Assembly: GCA_024654525.1 (NCBI GenBank)
Contig: JANLHI010000031.1
Coordinates: 1-64,000, forward strand
Direction: 5' to 3'
Source of the DNA: Patescibacteria group bacterium
Lineage (GTDB): Bacteria; Patescibacteria; Paceibacteria; UBA6257; 2-01-FULL-56-20
Length of the DNA stretch: 64,000 nt
Part shown: in pieces, positions 1 to 7,344 of the stretch
Numbering within the stretch: the first letter of the stretch is position 1
How the letters are laid out: each line of letters begins with the position of its first letter
Made by a program: the position numbers and the translations under genes
Notes under the pieces: generated by a model
Seen by the model: only the letters and a program-made list of their open reading frames with translations
Databases searched by the model: none
Told to the model about the DNA's origin: nothing

Positions 1-69
1 AATGAACCACTAAGACTTAAGACCGCTGAAAGAATTACTAACCAATGTGCTAGAGATAAACCTAAATAA
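1..69 (+). pseudogene. 3' end of a gene entering from the left
   Basis: A reading frame open from the first base reads 22 codons ending in TAA at 67-69 and finishing KPK. Its short basic tail loosely resembles the C-terminus of a DDE transposase or integrase, but it is too short to assign. It may be an intact gene cut by the window edge or a remnant. The next 60 bases to the following gene hold nothing recognisable. Confidence 0.3.
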
Positions 70-132
70 AAATTGCTTGTTAAAAAAGTAAACATATACA
101 GTCATAATCCAAAATCAGAAACCATACTATGG

Positions 133-1290
133 TTAATCGAGAGTTTTCCCTAATATTTTGTTTGCGGCATACACTCCTGTAATATAAGAATCCTCAAGTC
201 CAGTTAAATTATAGTCTGAAGCTAAAATTACACCCTCTTCTATATTTTGTTTAACAAAATTCTCATCTGAAAGCACCACTGATGTACCCCAATGAATTCT
301 CTTTACGATATGATCTAGCTCGTAATATTTGTGAAAATCTGGGTTAGCAACTTTTGAAAAAACTATATCGCTACCACTTTTTTGTCTCCATAAAATAGTT
401 ATGTCGTGATGCTCGGGTCGGAAGAACACAATCTTTTTATTAAGGTATATTTCTTCTCTTCTTCCGACAACATGGAAAACGTAAACCGGCACGCCTGAAT
501 TCTTTGGTTTTGGAACATCAAAAATCATATTTGCTTTGTCATAAGGAAGAGCTAGTACAATATTTGTACAAGTGTAGTCGCCCTCCGAAGTTTTTATTGT
601 GAATCCTTTTCTTGAATGTTTTTTTGTAACCTCATGTACTGAAGTAATGTGTATTTTATCTTTCCATGAATTAGTAAGTTTGTGGTTTGTATGACGAAAA
701 TCAGCCACATAAGTTTTTGCAACCAACGGTATAAGTGATCCAAGATAGTGAAAAACTGACACATCTCTGTATTCAACAAAGGCAGTACTATTTACAACTG
801 GATTGAAGTAAACCTCATTTAAATATTCAAACCCGTGTTTTTTCAAAAAAACATCTGCTTTTTCAGATAAGTACTGCACCAGAACTGGGTCGTCCTTTAA
901 TACTTCTTTTTGTTCTTTTAAAAGAGTTTTTTTTCTAAATACGTTTAATCGATTGCTAAAATCTTTTAGGAGGTGAATAAATTTTATCCATTTATGAACC
1001 CTCAAGAGCATGCTTTTGTTATTAAATATATTACTAAAGTCATTGCCATCGAAAAAGTAAAAGTCCTTCACCATCAGTCTCTCTCCGCGGTCAATGTAGG
1101 ACATGACGTTTTTGTATTCAGTTGTAATATAACTTGCTCCATAATCCACCGTGTGAGTTTTAGAAGTAAGCATTCTTCCTCCAAGTTCTTTTGTAAGCAA
1201 AATAAAATCTTTACCTGCCTTATGCAACTCATTACCACAAGCCATACCAGAAATACCACCTCCAATTATGATTGTTTCTACTTCTTTCAC
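133..1290 (-). CDS. FAD-dependent amine-oxidase-like oxidoreductase
   Basis: The protein (about 385 aa) opens with an FAD-binding Rossmann motif, IIIGGGISG near residues 7-15, followed by ELGGRM near 35-40 and a VDYGA segment. This order is typical of flavin amine oxidases, phytoene desaturases and protoporphyrinogen oxidases. The substrate cannot be told from sequence. An ATG exists upstream at 1326, but a GTG at 1290 overlaps the stop of the preceding gene as GTGA. That gives the usual start for a translationally coupled pair and puts the FAD motif at the N-terminus. It forms an operon with the reductase-like gene and the small HTH gene upstream. Base composition is more AT-rich than the core genes, consistent with acquisition. 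Confidence 0.75.
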   Translation of the reverse strand: MKEVETIIIGGGISGMACGNELHKAGKDFILLTKELGGRMLTSKTHTVDYGASYITTEYKNVMSYIDRGERLMVKDFYFFDGNDFSNIFNNKSMLLRVHKWIKFIHLLKDFSNRLNVFRKKTLLKEQKEVLKDDPVLVQYLSEKADVFLKKHGFEYLNEVYFNPVVNSTAFVEYRDVSVFHYLGSLIPLVAKTYVADFRHTNHKLTNSWKDKIHITSVHEVTKKHSRKGFTIKTSEGDYTCTNIVLALPYDKANMIFDVPKPKNSGVPVYVFHVVGRREEIYLNKKIVFFRPEHHDITILWRQKSGSDIVFSKVANPDFHKYYELDHIVKRIHWGTSVVLSDENFVKQNIEEGVILASDYNLTGLEDSYITGVYAANKILGKTLD

Positions 1291-2549
1291 GCCGTTTGTT
1301 TGTAGACTGGTTTGCACCCAGTACATACAAATTTAATTATGTTAGAAATTATATAAAGCGTTAATTTGATGTCTATTAGCTTAAAGAAAATAGACAGATT
1401 TACTTCCGAAGTTAACATCTGTTTACTTTCTCCAAGTGACAGTTTCGACATATTTCTCACAAGTAGACCATACTCACGAAGTGTAAAAAAATTCATAACA
1501 AAAAAACGTATTATTTTAGAGTAGTCATAATATTTACCAAAATTTGAATGGAAATTTTTCTCGTGAACAAGGAGGGTTTTTCGAGAAAAGTCAGATTTAT
1601 CAAAAGCAATTGCTATAGTTTCATACGCACTTTGTGCCATTTCAACGGCGACCCTAAAACCCTCTCCGATTGCGGGTGTCCCTGCCCCTGCAGCATTCCC
1701 GCATGCAAGAAAATTATCTTCAGCTAATGAAACATTTATGGTCGCAGCTGGTCCTATTTTAAAAACCTTCTCTTTAATAATACTATCTTTTAACCATTCC
1801 TTATATGGTGACTCATTTTTCATATATCTAAAAACTTTCTCATATTCAGTTTTCTCATCCGGATACTCTGTAAACCATTCCGTAAGACCGAACTGACATT
1901 CTCTTGTTGAGTAGGGATAAAACCAGAAGGCGCTATTTGTATACCTAAGATCAGCGATAAATTGCAAACTTCTCATTTCTGGTATATTGCAATTTGTAAG
2001 CTCTAAACTAATACTGTAAAAATCTACTGGTTTCCCTTTCTTTATCTGTCCGAGATATTTAGAAACAATTTTACTTTCACCTGAACAATCAACTATAATT
2101 TTTGCTTTATATATATTATCCAAGTGATCGGTTATCAGAACCTTTCCACTATCTTTTCGTATGTCCTTAATGGTAGTACTCGTCTTTACCTCAAAACTTA
2201 GTTCGAGCCCTTGCGCAAAAGGCAGAATATCTATAATACAAAACTCAGGTTTTCTATAAGAAAATTTAGATTTTTCTTTATCGGCATATAAAAATTCAAA
2301 TTCGTCATATCTTTTAATTATGCATTTTTCGTCAAAGTGAAATTTTTCTACAACTCCCATGGTCGTGCCATATCGGTGATTCCAAGGAACTTTTATAGTA
2401 TCTCGATTTTCAATTAAAAGAACCTTTAATTTTGACTCATTAAAAAGTTTTGCCAACATTAAACCAGAAACTCCAGCTCCGACGATTATGACATCGTACT
2501 CTTTAGAGTTTACATCGTCCTTGTATTTTTTGATTGTTTCTATATTCAT
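1287..2549 (-). CDS. geranylgeranyl-reductase-like FAD oxidoreductase
   Basis: 420 aa. Residues 18-29 carry YDVIIVGAGVSG (dinucleotide binding), residues 153-157 VDCSG, and residues 283-297 CGNAAGAGTPAIGEG, which matches the second FAD-contacting motif of the geranylgeranyl reductase / lycopene cyclase / p-hydroxybenzoate hydroxylase group. Members reduce isoprenoid chains or hydroxylate aromatics; which one applies here is unknown. A hydrophobic stretch near the C-terminus (about residues 395-410) suggests membrane association. It starts 9 nt after the HTH gene and overlaps the next oxidoreductase by four bases, so the three genes are probably one transcript. Pairing with an amine-oxidase-like flavoprotein suggests a two-step redox modification of a lipid or pigment (inference). 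Confidence 0.7.
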   Translation of the reverse strand: MNIETIKKYKDDVNSKEYDVIIVGAGVSGLMLAKLFNESKLKVLLIENRDTIKVPWNHRYGTTMGVVEKFHFDEKCIIKRYDEFEFLYADKEKSKFSYRKPEFCIIDILPFAQGLELSFEVKTSTTIKDIRKDSGKVLITDHLDNIYKAKIIVDCSGESKIVSKYLGQIKKGKPVDFYSISLELTNCNIPEMRSLQFIADLRYTNSAFWFYPYSTRECQFGLTEWFTEYPDEKTEYEKVFRYMKNESPYKEWLKDSIIKEKVFKIGPAATINVSLAEDNFLACGNAAGAGTPAIGEGFRVAVEMAQSAYETIAIAFDKSDFSRKTLLVHEKNFHSNFGKYYDYSKIIRFFVMNFFTLREYGLLVRNMSKLSLGESKQMLTSEVNLSIFFKLIDIKLTLYIISNIIKFVCTGCKPVYKQTA

Positions 2550-2558
2550 GAAATTATT

Positions 2559-2699
2559 TCAAAAGTCATCGGCAGAAACACTAAGCGCATTAGCCAATTT
2601 TTTGATTGTCGCAATGGTAGGGTTTTTCTTACCATTTTCGATATTACTGATATAACCCCTGTTAACTTGTAAAGCCCTAGCAATATCACCTTGCGACAT
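2559..2699 (-). CDS. minimal XRE-family HTH regulator
   Basis: A 46-residue product beginning MSQGDIARALQV, with GYISNIENGKKNPTIATI in the middle, is an almost bare Cro/C1 helix-turn-helix: helix 2-3 plus the xxISxIExGKxxPT recognition signature. The first helix of a standard XRE domain would lie upstream of the ATG; the frame stays open there for about 14 codons but offers no ATG. The gene may therefore start at a rare codon or be truncated at its 5' end. It lies 9 nt upstream of the reductase-like gene and probably regulates this operon (inference). A different reading of the same strand gives a 68-residue frame with no family features, which was discarded. Confidence 0.65.
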   Translation of the reverse strand: MSQGDIARALQVNRGYISNIENGKKNPTIATIKKLANALSVSADDF

Positions 2700-2874
2700 T
2701 TTCTTTTTGGCTCGGAAACTCTTTTCGAAAATTTGCGGGGACTATGTCCCAAAATTAGAACCGAGGCGCCTTAGTTTCAGGAGCGTTGATAAAATTGTAC
2801 GAGATTTACGACGAATCTACAAAGAAAATCCTACCTTGTTTGATATTCCTATTTTTGCCCAAAAAACTTACTGA
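2700..2874 (+). pseudogene. orphan C-terminal gene fragment, copy 1
   Basis: The plus-strand frame ending in TGA at 2872-2874 reads GDYVPKLEPRR, then a VDKIVRDLRRIYKENP segment and LFDIP. It has no start and abuts the HTH gene on the opposite strand. It is homologous at protein level to the fragment at 3750-3931 (matches at PK-EP, DK, LR-IYK-(N/H)P). I do not recognise the parent family. The two fragments flank the zinc-ribbon and PQ-loop genes, as expected if gene cassettes were inserted at the 3' end of one target gene. Confidence 0.45.
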
Positions 2875-3063
2875 TCACTTCACAAACACTTCGTAATCCT
2901 CTTTATTTCCCAAGACTCTGGCGTATTCCTGACATCCATCAATCTGTATTACTCCACACTTGCAAGGCGTCATTTTCTTGTGAGTATTTTGATGAATCTT
3001 CGTGCCACATTTCTTGCACTTAACATAGGTTTTCTTCTCAGTTGTAATGGTGACAGGGTTCAT
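2875..3063 (-). CDS. small zinc-ribbon protein (DUF7695-like)
   Basis: 62 aa with a treble-clef or ribbon pattern: CKKCG near residues 16-20 and CKCG near 33-36, followed by an IDGCQEYARVLGN segment. The layout (CxxC, histidines, CxCG, DG, Y-R) resembles the small phage-associated DUF7695 proteins; this rests on pattern memory. Function is unknown. The stop lies directly against the stop of the opposing gene fragment, and the start is 9 nt from the next gene on the same strand, so it is cotranscribed with the PQ-loop protein. Confidence 0.65.
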   Translation of the reverse strand: MNPVTITTEKKTYVKCKKCGTKIHQNTHKKMTPCKCGVIQIDGCQEYARVLGNKEDYEVFVK

Positions 3064-3072
3064 AAATGTTTT

Positions 3073-3663
3073 TTAATGAGCAGAAGACATATGACGTCCT
3101 CTTATAATAAGCACAAAAACGATACCTACATTTGCTAGTACGATAGCCACTGGGAAAAAGACCGTTGTTAAACTCAAAGTGGTAAGTGCAAAAATGCTTA
3201 TTGCATACTTAAATACACTCATCATATAGAGGGTCACTGTCTCCTCCTGCGGCCGCAAAAATGCTTTACGATATGTCGGTGCGAATGCTAACAGGTCAGC
3301 AACGGTTACGATAACTACTGCCCAAAGAGGATCACTAGTGAGTCGCCAGAGCACAATACCGATTAATGCGCCGATAAAACAAATCCAATCAAAGATAGTT
3401 ATATTTTTCTCGCCGCGTGTAAAAGCCAGAATTGCAATGCCCAGAGTGGCAATGGTAGTAATAGCAGTCACCCAAGCACCAGGCCCTCCTCCAGTAACTA
3501 CTTGAGCGACAAATGTGATTCCGTTGAGGATGGCGAACCCAAGCCATGTGAATGGATGAGGTTTTGTTGTGCCACGAAAAATATCGCGATAGTACGGAAC
3601 GTAGCCGATAATACCTATCGCCACTGCAATGAGACCTAGTACTGCGTGATAGTCATAAATCAT
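3073..3663 (-). CDS. PQ-loop / SWEET-like membrane protein
   Basis: 196 aa, strongly hydrophobic with about six or seven predicted transmembrane segments. Residues 20-40 contain GYVPYYRDIFRGTTKPH followed by FTW, a good match to the PQ-loop repeat (gylPqi..i.kgks.P..tW). A second, weaker repeat sits near residues 126-134 (FAPTYRKAF). Such two-repeat proteins form sugar or amino-acid translocators, but many bacterial ones are uncharacterised. It probably heads a two-gene operon with the zinc-ribbon protein. It lies between two homologous gene fragments, so it is likely cassette cargo. Confidence 0.65.
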   Translation of the reverse strand: MIYDYHAVLGLIAVAIGIIGYVPYYRDIFRGTTKPHPFTWLGFAILNGITFVAQVVTGGGPGAWVTAITTIATLGIAILAFTRGEKNITIFDWICFIGALIGIVLWRLTSDPLWAVVIVTVADLLAFAPTYRKAFLRPQEETVTLYMMSVFKYAISIFALTTLSLTTVFFPVAIVLANVGIVFVLIIRGRHMSSAH

Positions 3664-3749
3664 AAAGTTCGAATCCCTTTAGGGTTCTTACATTTCATCA
3701 CTTTTCAGCTTTAGAGAGTAGTTTAAAACAAGGATATTTTAATGCTTAC

Positions 3750-3931
3750 TTTTCAAAACTACTGGCGGGGGCGATGTCCCGAAGTTTGAACCGAAAAAGT
3801 GGCTCAAATTCAAGGATATTGATAAAAGTATACAAGAATTGAGGGCTATCTACAAAGCTCACCCTCAATGGTTTGAGGTACCGAAACCGAAGTCGATTAA
3901 GGGTAAGAATGAGGTCGACTACTCAATTTAA
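3750..3931 (+). pseudogene. orphan C-terminal gene fragment, copy 2
   Basis: The frame is open only after a TAA just before 3750 and ends at TAA 3929-3931. It reads GGGDVPKFEPKKW, then DIDKSIQELRAIYKAHP and WFEVPK. It has no start codon context and is the second copy of the fragment at 2700-2874, with a longer tail. It ends 7 nt from the end of the opposing specificity-subunit gene. Parent protein not recognised. Confidence 0.45.
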
Positions 3932-3938
3932 CCCTTCA

Positions 3939-4883
3939 CTACTTAAGAAATGTCACCTGTGACGAAAGATGGGACAAACCCGCCGACACATTTTCATTAA
4001 AGTTTGCAGGCAACGTTTCGTTAAAAAGTGTTATTTCTTCTTTACCCAACCTCTCTGGCGTTATTTTTCTTCCATAATTATATTTCCATTTGATTTTCCT
4101 GATTTGAGCAGCCACTTGGTATAACTGGGATAAGGTAGTCTTAGGATCTTTTGGCACCAAAACTATACAATCGCTATTTGCACAACAATCGTATTCCTGA
4201 ACAAATGCGTGTCCAATTGTGCCAGTGCGAGGGACGGTAATGATAGGTGCCTTATAAAAAGGAGATATATCAAATAGTCCATAACAACCCTTATCCTCCC
4301 CTTTGGAAGATATAAGGACCGTTCTACCTGGATTTAGACCTTCCTTACTCTCATATTCTTTCTGACCATAAGAGATAGAGAAGAACTCCTCTATGGTGTA
4401 CTTCTGAGGCGCTCCTTTCAGTTTTACTGAATAATTAATCTTTGTTTGCAAGACAGAGTCAAGTCTTTGATTAAGATGCAATTCCTTTTTCTTCTCGATC
4501 AATGGTAAATCTTTGATTCGATCTCCAATCACCATACGTCCAAAAGAGAATCTCCATTTATGTTGATTTATTTGAGCAGCATAAAAGTAGAGATTTTCAT
4601 AAGTCATTTCTTCTTTTGGAATCAAGATTACAAGACCGCTGCCTCCATTACCTCTACCTATGAAGGGGGGTTTTTGAATTGTTGCTTCACAAAAAGAAGA
4701 AACACTTATCGCTTTTGTATCAAAGATCTTATCGCCTGAAAGCGGTTCGACATAACCTAAGATTCCGTTATTATCGAGACCATTCGTCACGAAAGCGACG
4801 TTGCCCGGGACGTGGCTTTCAAACGCTTTTGACTTTGCGTTTTCTATATTGAATTTATCTTTCAGCGTAATAATCATGGTCAT
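3939..4883 (-). CDS. restriction-modification specificity subunit (BcgI B-like)
   Basis: 314 aa with two repeated halves, each a target-recognition-like domain followed by a helix with a similar sentence: YFYAAQINQHKWRFSFGR near residues 99-116 and LYQVAAQIRKIKWKYNYGR near 254-272. That internal duplication is typical of HsdS-type DNA specificity subunits, where each half reads one part of a split target. The size and partner match the B subunit of BcgI-type (type IIB) systems. The start overlaps the end of the methylase-nuclease gene by about 20-29 nt, depending on which of two nearby ATGs is used (4883 or 4877), showing translational coupling. Confidence 0.75.
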   Translation of the reverse strand: MTMIITLKDKFNIENAKSKAFESHVPGNVAFVTNGLDNNGILGYVEPLSGDKIFDTKAISVSSFCEATIQKPPFIGRGNGGSGLVILIPKEEMTYENLYFYAAQINQHKWRFSFGRMVIGDRIKDLPLIEKKKELHLNQRLDSVLQTKINYSVKLKGAPQKYTIEEFFSISYGQKEYESKEGLNPGRTVLISSKGEDKGCYGLFDISPFYKAPIITVPRTGTIGHAFVQEYDCCANSDCIVLVPKDPKTTLSQLYQVAAQIRKIKWKYNYGRKITPERLGKEEITLFNETLPANFNENVSAGLSHLSSQVTFLK

Positions 4884-6771
4884 CTAAGCGATTTTTTATT
4901 AAGAATCCGGCTGTTTCGCGTACCATATTTTCTACCGCCTGCTCCAGCTCAGCGGCATCTGGCTTCTTGCTGTCCAGATATGCTTCCGCTACCAGTTCCA
5001 CATATTCGTCATTTGGATCTAGAGGGCAGGCCTTTTTAAATTCAGGCTCATTTTGAATAGGAGTGCGTGAGTCTCTGATAAATAGCTTGAGCTCTTGTTT
5101 TACTTGAGTAAGTCTGTTCGCAGTCTTTTCATGAAAAAGGCGCTTCCCTTTCTTTTTTGAAAAACCGTCGCTCGTTGCTCTAGCAAAGTAGACATTTCTA
5201 TCGGAGCGGTGAGGTATACCTTTTTGGATAAAGATCCCGAGGGTATTAACTCCAACAGGGTAGAACAAGTCTTCTGGAAAAGTTACGACGGACAAAAGAG
5301 TATTACTCTTGAGTAGCACATTCTTTCGCCAGCTTTTTGTAGGGCTTTCAACTAAAACTGAGATAGGGACGATAGCAAACAAAATTCCACCGTCTTCCAT
5401 CTGTTTCAATGCGTAATCTATAAAATGATACTCTTGCTCGTCTCCCTTTTTCAGCGCGAAGGGAGGGTTCATCATTACCCGAGTAATTACAGGATCTACA
5501 TCTGAGGACTTCTTTTCCGGAATATATTTTGCCGTTACTGTTCCTTCGCTAGATACAGTCTTCGTCAGATAATTATTAAAACAATTACCTTCCTTGATAT
5601 TATTTCGTCCGTCACCCCGGAATATCATGTTGACCAAGGCTAAAGCAACAACATCATCTTCTTGTTCAACTCCAAAGATATTATTCTTTTTGAAATTTTC
5701 TAGTTGTTTTTCACTTGAATTATTTTTTACATAATCTAAAGCTGCAACCAAAAAGCCACCCGTGCCACAAGTGGGATCGAACACAATATCGTTCGGTCGA
5801 ATATCGAGAACCTCAGCCGCAAAAGAAGTGATATGTCGAGGGGTTAGTACGATACCAATCTCCTTTGCTCCGTTTCCATACTTCAGGAAAACTTCGTAGA
5901 ACTTTCCGAGAACGTCATTTCCTGAATTCATTGCTGAACGAATGTCGAGACCTCGTAGTTCTCGATAAGTTTGCACTATCGCATTTCGATACTTTAGATG
6001 ATTTTCTTCATTGGGGGGAAGCTGAAGGCTAATAAAGTTGTAAAAGTCTTCCTTGCCTTTTTTCTTTAACACACTTCTTATCAAAGAATTTACTGACTCC
6101 ACAAGAACCGTAGTGTCAGCAGTATCTGTATTAATCTCGGTCTCTGCGGCAAAAGAGAGAACAATACCAGCTATAAATCTAGCTCTTTTGCTTTTATTGA
6201 TTGCACTGAGATGTAATATTTCGTTTACCTGTTCAGCAGCCTTTAGATATTTCTCCTCAGAAAATTCGATTCGATCATCAATTTCTGGACTGTTCTTTGC
6301 AAGAACGTTTTGAATTTCTTCTTTTGATAGAAGGCTGGTCTTAGGGAAACCGTTCTTTTCAATTTCTTTCCACGACCCACCCTTTTGATACTGGTTAGAT
6401 ATTAGATATCCATCGCTGTCATTTCCGGCGACAGCAGAAATAAATTGGCACCTTACATTTTTACTGGAGTTTATCTTTTCAGCGTATTGCTCCTTCAAAT
6501 CCTTTAGGGCTTCTTTTAAAGCAGTTTCAGTTTTTTCACGTTTGCTTTCGATCACCCAAAAAATATTTGGAGTGATCGTAACTACAGCCTCTGGCATGTC
6601 TCGAACTAGAACTTTCTTGAGTTCTGTATTCGATAGACACTCGTTTTGTTTGTATACCTCACCCTTATCAAATCTAGCTGGATTTTTTACCACCCAACCA
6701 AGAAGAGCTAGCTGCTCCTTGATGTAAGAGTAAGCGTCTACCTCAGAGTTTTTCGCTTTTTTCGAATGCAT
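4855..6771 (-). CDS. fused restriction endonuclease / N6-adenine methyltransferase (BcgI A-like)
   Basis: 638 aa. The N-terminal 130 residues contain a PE at 60-61 and WVIESKREK at 72-80, fitting a PD-(D/E)xK nuclease (catalytic D/E and ExK). A helical linker follows, then an N6-adenine methylase domain with motif I DPTCGTGGF at 332-340 and motif IV NPPF at 435-438. One polypeptide that cuts and methylates, paired with a separate two-TRD specificity subunit, is the type IIB BcgI design, and the length is close to BcgI A. No separate HsdR gene is present, arguing against classic type I. It lies 80 bp from the 3' end of tRNA-Ser in an AT-rich region, so it was probably acquired by integration there. 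Confidence 0.75.
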   Translation of the reverse strand: MHSKKAKNSEVDAYSYIKEQLALLGWVVKNPARFDKGEVYKQNECLSNTELKKVLVRDMPEAVVTITPNIFWVIESKREKTETALKEALKDLKEQYAEKINSSKNVRCQFISAVAGNDSDGYLISNQYQKGGSWKEIEKNGFPKTSLLSKEEIQNVLAKNSPEIDDRIEFSEEKYLKAAEQVNEILHLSAINKSKRARFIAGIVLSFAAETEINTDTADTTVLVESVNSLIRSVLKKKGKEDFYNFISLQLPPNEENHLKYRNAIVQTYRELRGLDIRSAMNSGNDVLGKFYEVFLKYGNGAKEIGIVLTPRHITSFAAEVLDIRPNDIVFDPTCGTGGFLVAALDYVKNNSSEKQLENFKKNNIFGVEQEDDVVALALVNMIFRGDGRNNIKEGNCFNNYLTKTVSSEGTVTAKYIPEKKSSDVDPVITRVMMNPPFALKKGDEQEYHFIDYALKQMEDGGILFAIVPISVLVESPTKSWRKNVLLKSNTLLSVVTFPEDLFYPVGVNTLGIFIQKGIPHRSDRNVYFARATSDGFSKKKGKRLFHEKTANRLTQVKQELKLFIRDSRTPIQNEPEFKKACPLDPNDEYVELVAEAYLDSKKPDAAELEQAVENMVRETAGFLIKNRLDDHDYYAER

Positions 6772-6853
6772 ACTTAAAGCCTAGCAAGATTCTCCTATCT
6801 TGCATAGTCCTCCAAAATCCACAGTCTTTAATCCAAGTTCTAACTCGGACATC

Positions 6854-6943
6854 TGGCGGAGGCGGAAGGATTCGAACCTTCGGAGGAGTTTCCCCCTCAA
6901 CATCTTAGCAGGATGCTGCCTTAAACCACTCGGCCACGCCTCC
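6854..6943 (-). tRNA. tRNA-Ser (GCU)
   Basis: On the minus strand the gene starts GGAGGCGTGGCCGAGTGG, has anticodon stem GCATC/GATGT with loop CTGCTAA (anticodon GCT), a long variable arm as expected for class II serine tRNA, and acceptor GGAGGCG/CGCCTCC with discriminator G. The 3' CCA is encoded (TGG at 6854-6856), unlike the four other tRNAs in the window. Its 3' side faces the accessory island. Confidence 0.95.
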
Positions 6944-6949
6944 GTATAT

Positions 6950-7195
6950 TCAATTGGAGCATATCAGTTTCTTAAATGCCGTGCCACCCTTATATCTCTT
7001 GATTTGAAATTCACGTTTATATGCCTCTTGTTTAGTCGGAAAAGTTTCCGAATAAACTACTTTCCACGGTATGCCTTGCTTCGTGGACTTGTTCCGTCCC
7101 GCGTTATGTTTTTTCAGTCTTTCGCCGAGATTGTCGCAGGAGCCAACATAATATTTTCCCGTGACTTCACTTTTGAGAATGTATGTGTACGGCAT
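6950..7195 (-). CDS. GIY-YIG domain protein (UPF0213-like)
   Basis: 81 aa, a single GIY-YIG fold: PYTYILKS at the N-terminus (GIY position), YYVGSCDNLGERLKKH (YIG position plus the catalytic-arginine helix), then WKVVYSE and EAYKREFQIKRYKGG with the family glutamate. I chose the ATG at 7195 because an upstream extension to 7351 would translate a palindromic repeat and lacks family similarity. Stand-alone proteins of this family are common in CPR; their role (DNA repair or mobile-element-like nicking) is not settled. It sits between tRNA-Ser and a short copy of the tRNA-Ser 5' end. Confidence 0.85.
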   Translation of the reverse strand: MPYTYILKSEVTGKYYVGSCDNLGERLKKHNAGRNKSTKQGIPWKVVYSETFPTKQEAYKREFQIKRYKGGTAFKKLICSN

Positions 7196-7200
7196 TTTCC

Positions 7201-7260
7201 TTAACCCGCCCACCGCCGAAGGCGTGGCCCCGCTAAAAGCGGTGGTCTGCCACGCCTCCA
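7201..7260 (-). repeat. palindromic element carrying a tRNA-Ser 5'-end copy
   Basis: GCCACGCCTCC at 7249-7259 is an exact 11-base copy of the tRNA-Ser 5' end (6933-6943) in the same orientation. GGCGTGGC at 7221-7228 is its inverted copy, so the segment folds as a hairpin with an inner CCGCTAAAAGCGG stem. It lies in the gap between the divergent GIY-YIG and infB genes. Confidence 0.6.
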
Positions 7261-7344
7261 TCTCTGCCACTACAGAATACTCAAGAAACTTGTGATAATC
7301 AACTTTTTCCGATACAGTCAACTCACGTAAAGGGTGGAAAGTAT

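Noticed and set aside
3764..3800. A degenerate tRNA 3' end on the minus strand (TGGCGGGGGCG ... GAACC)
   Set aside because: Resembles the tRNA-Ser 3' end for 11 bases, but T-loop spacing is wrong and the region is better explained as the coding fragment homologous to 2700-2874.
4855..6771. Classic type I HsdM
   Set aside because: The ESK nuclease motif at residues 75-77, the 638-residue length and the lack of hsdR fit a BcgI-type fused enzyme better, although a type I methylase cannot be fully excluded.
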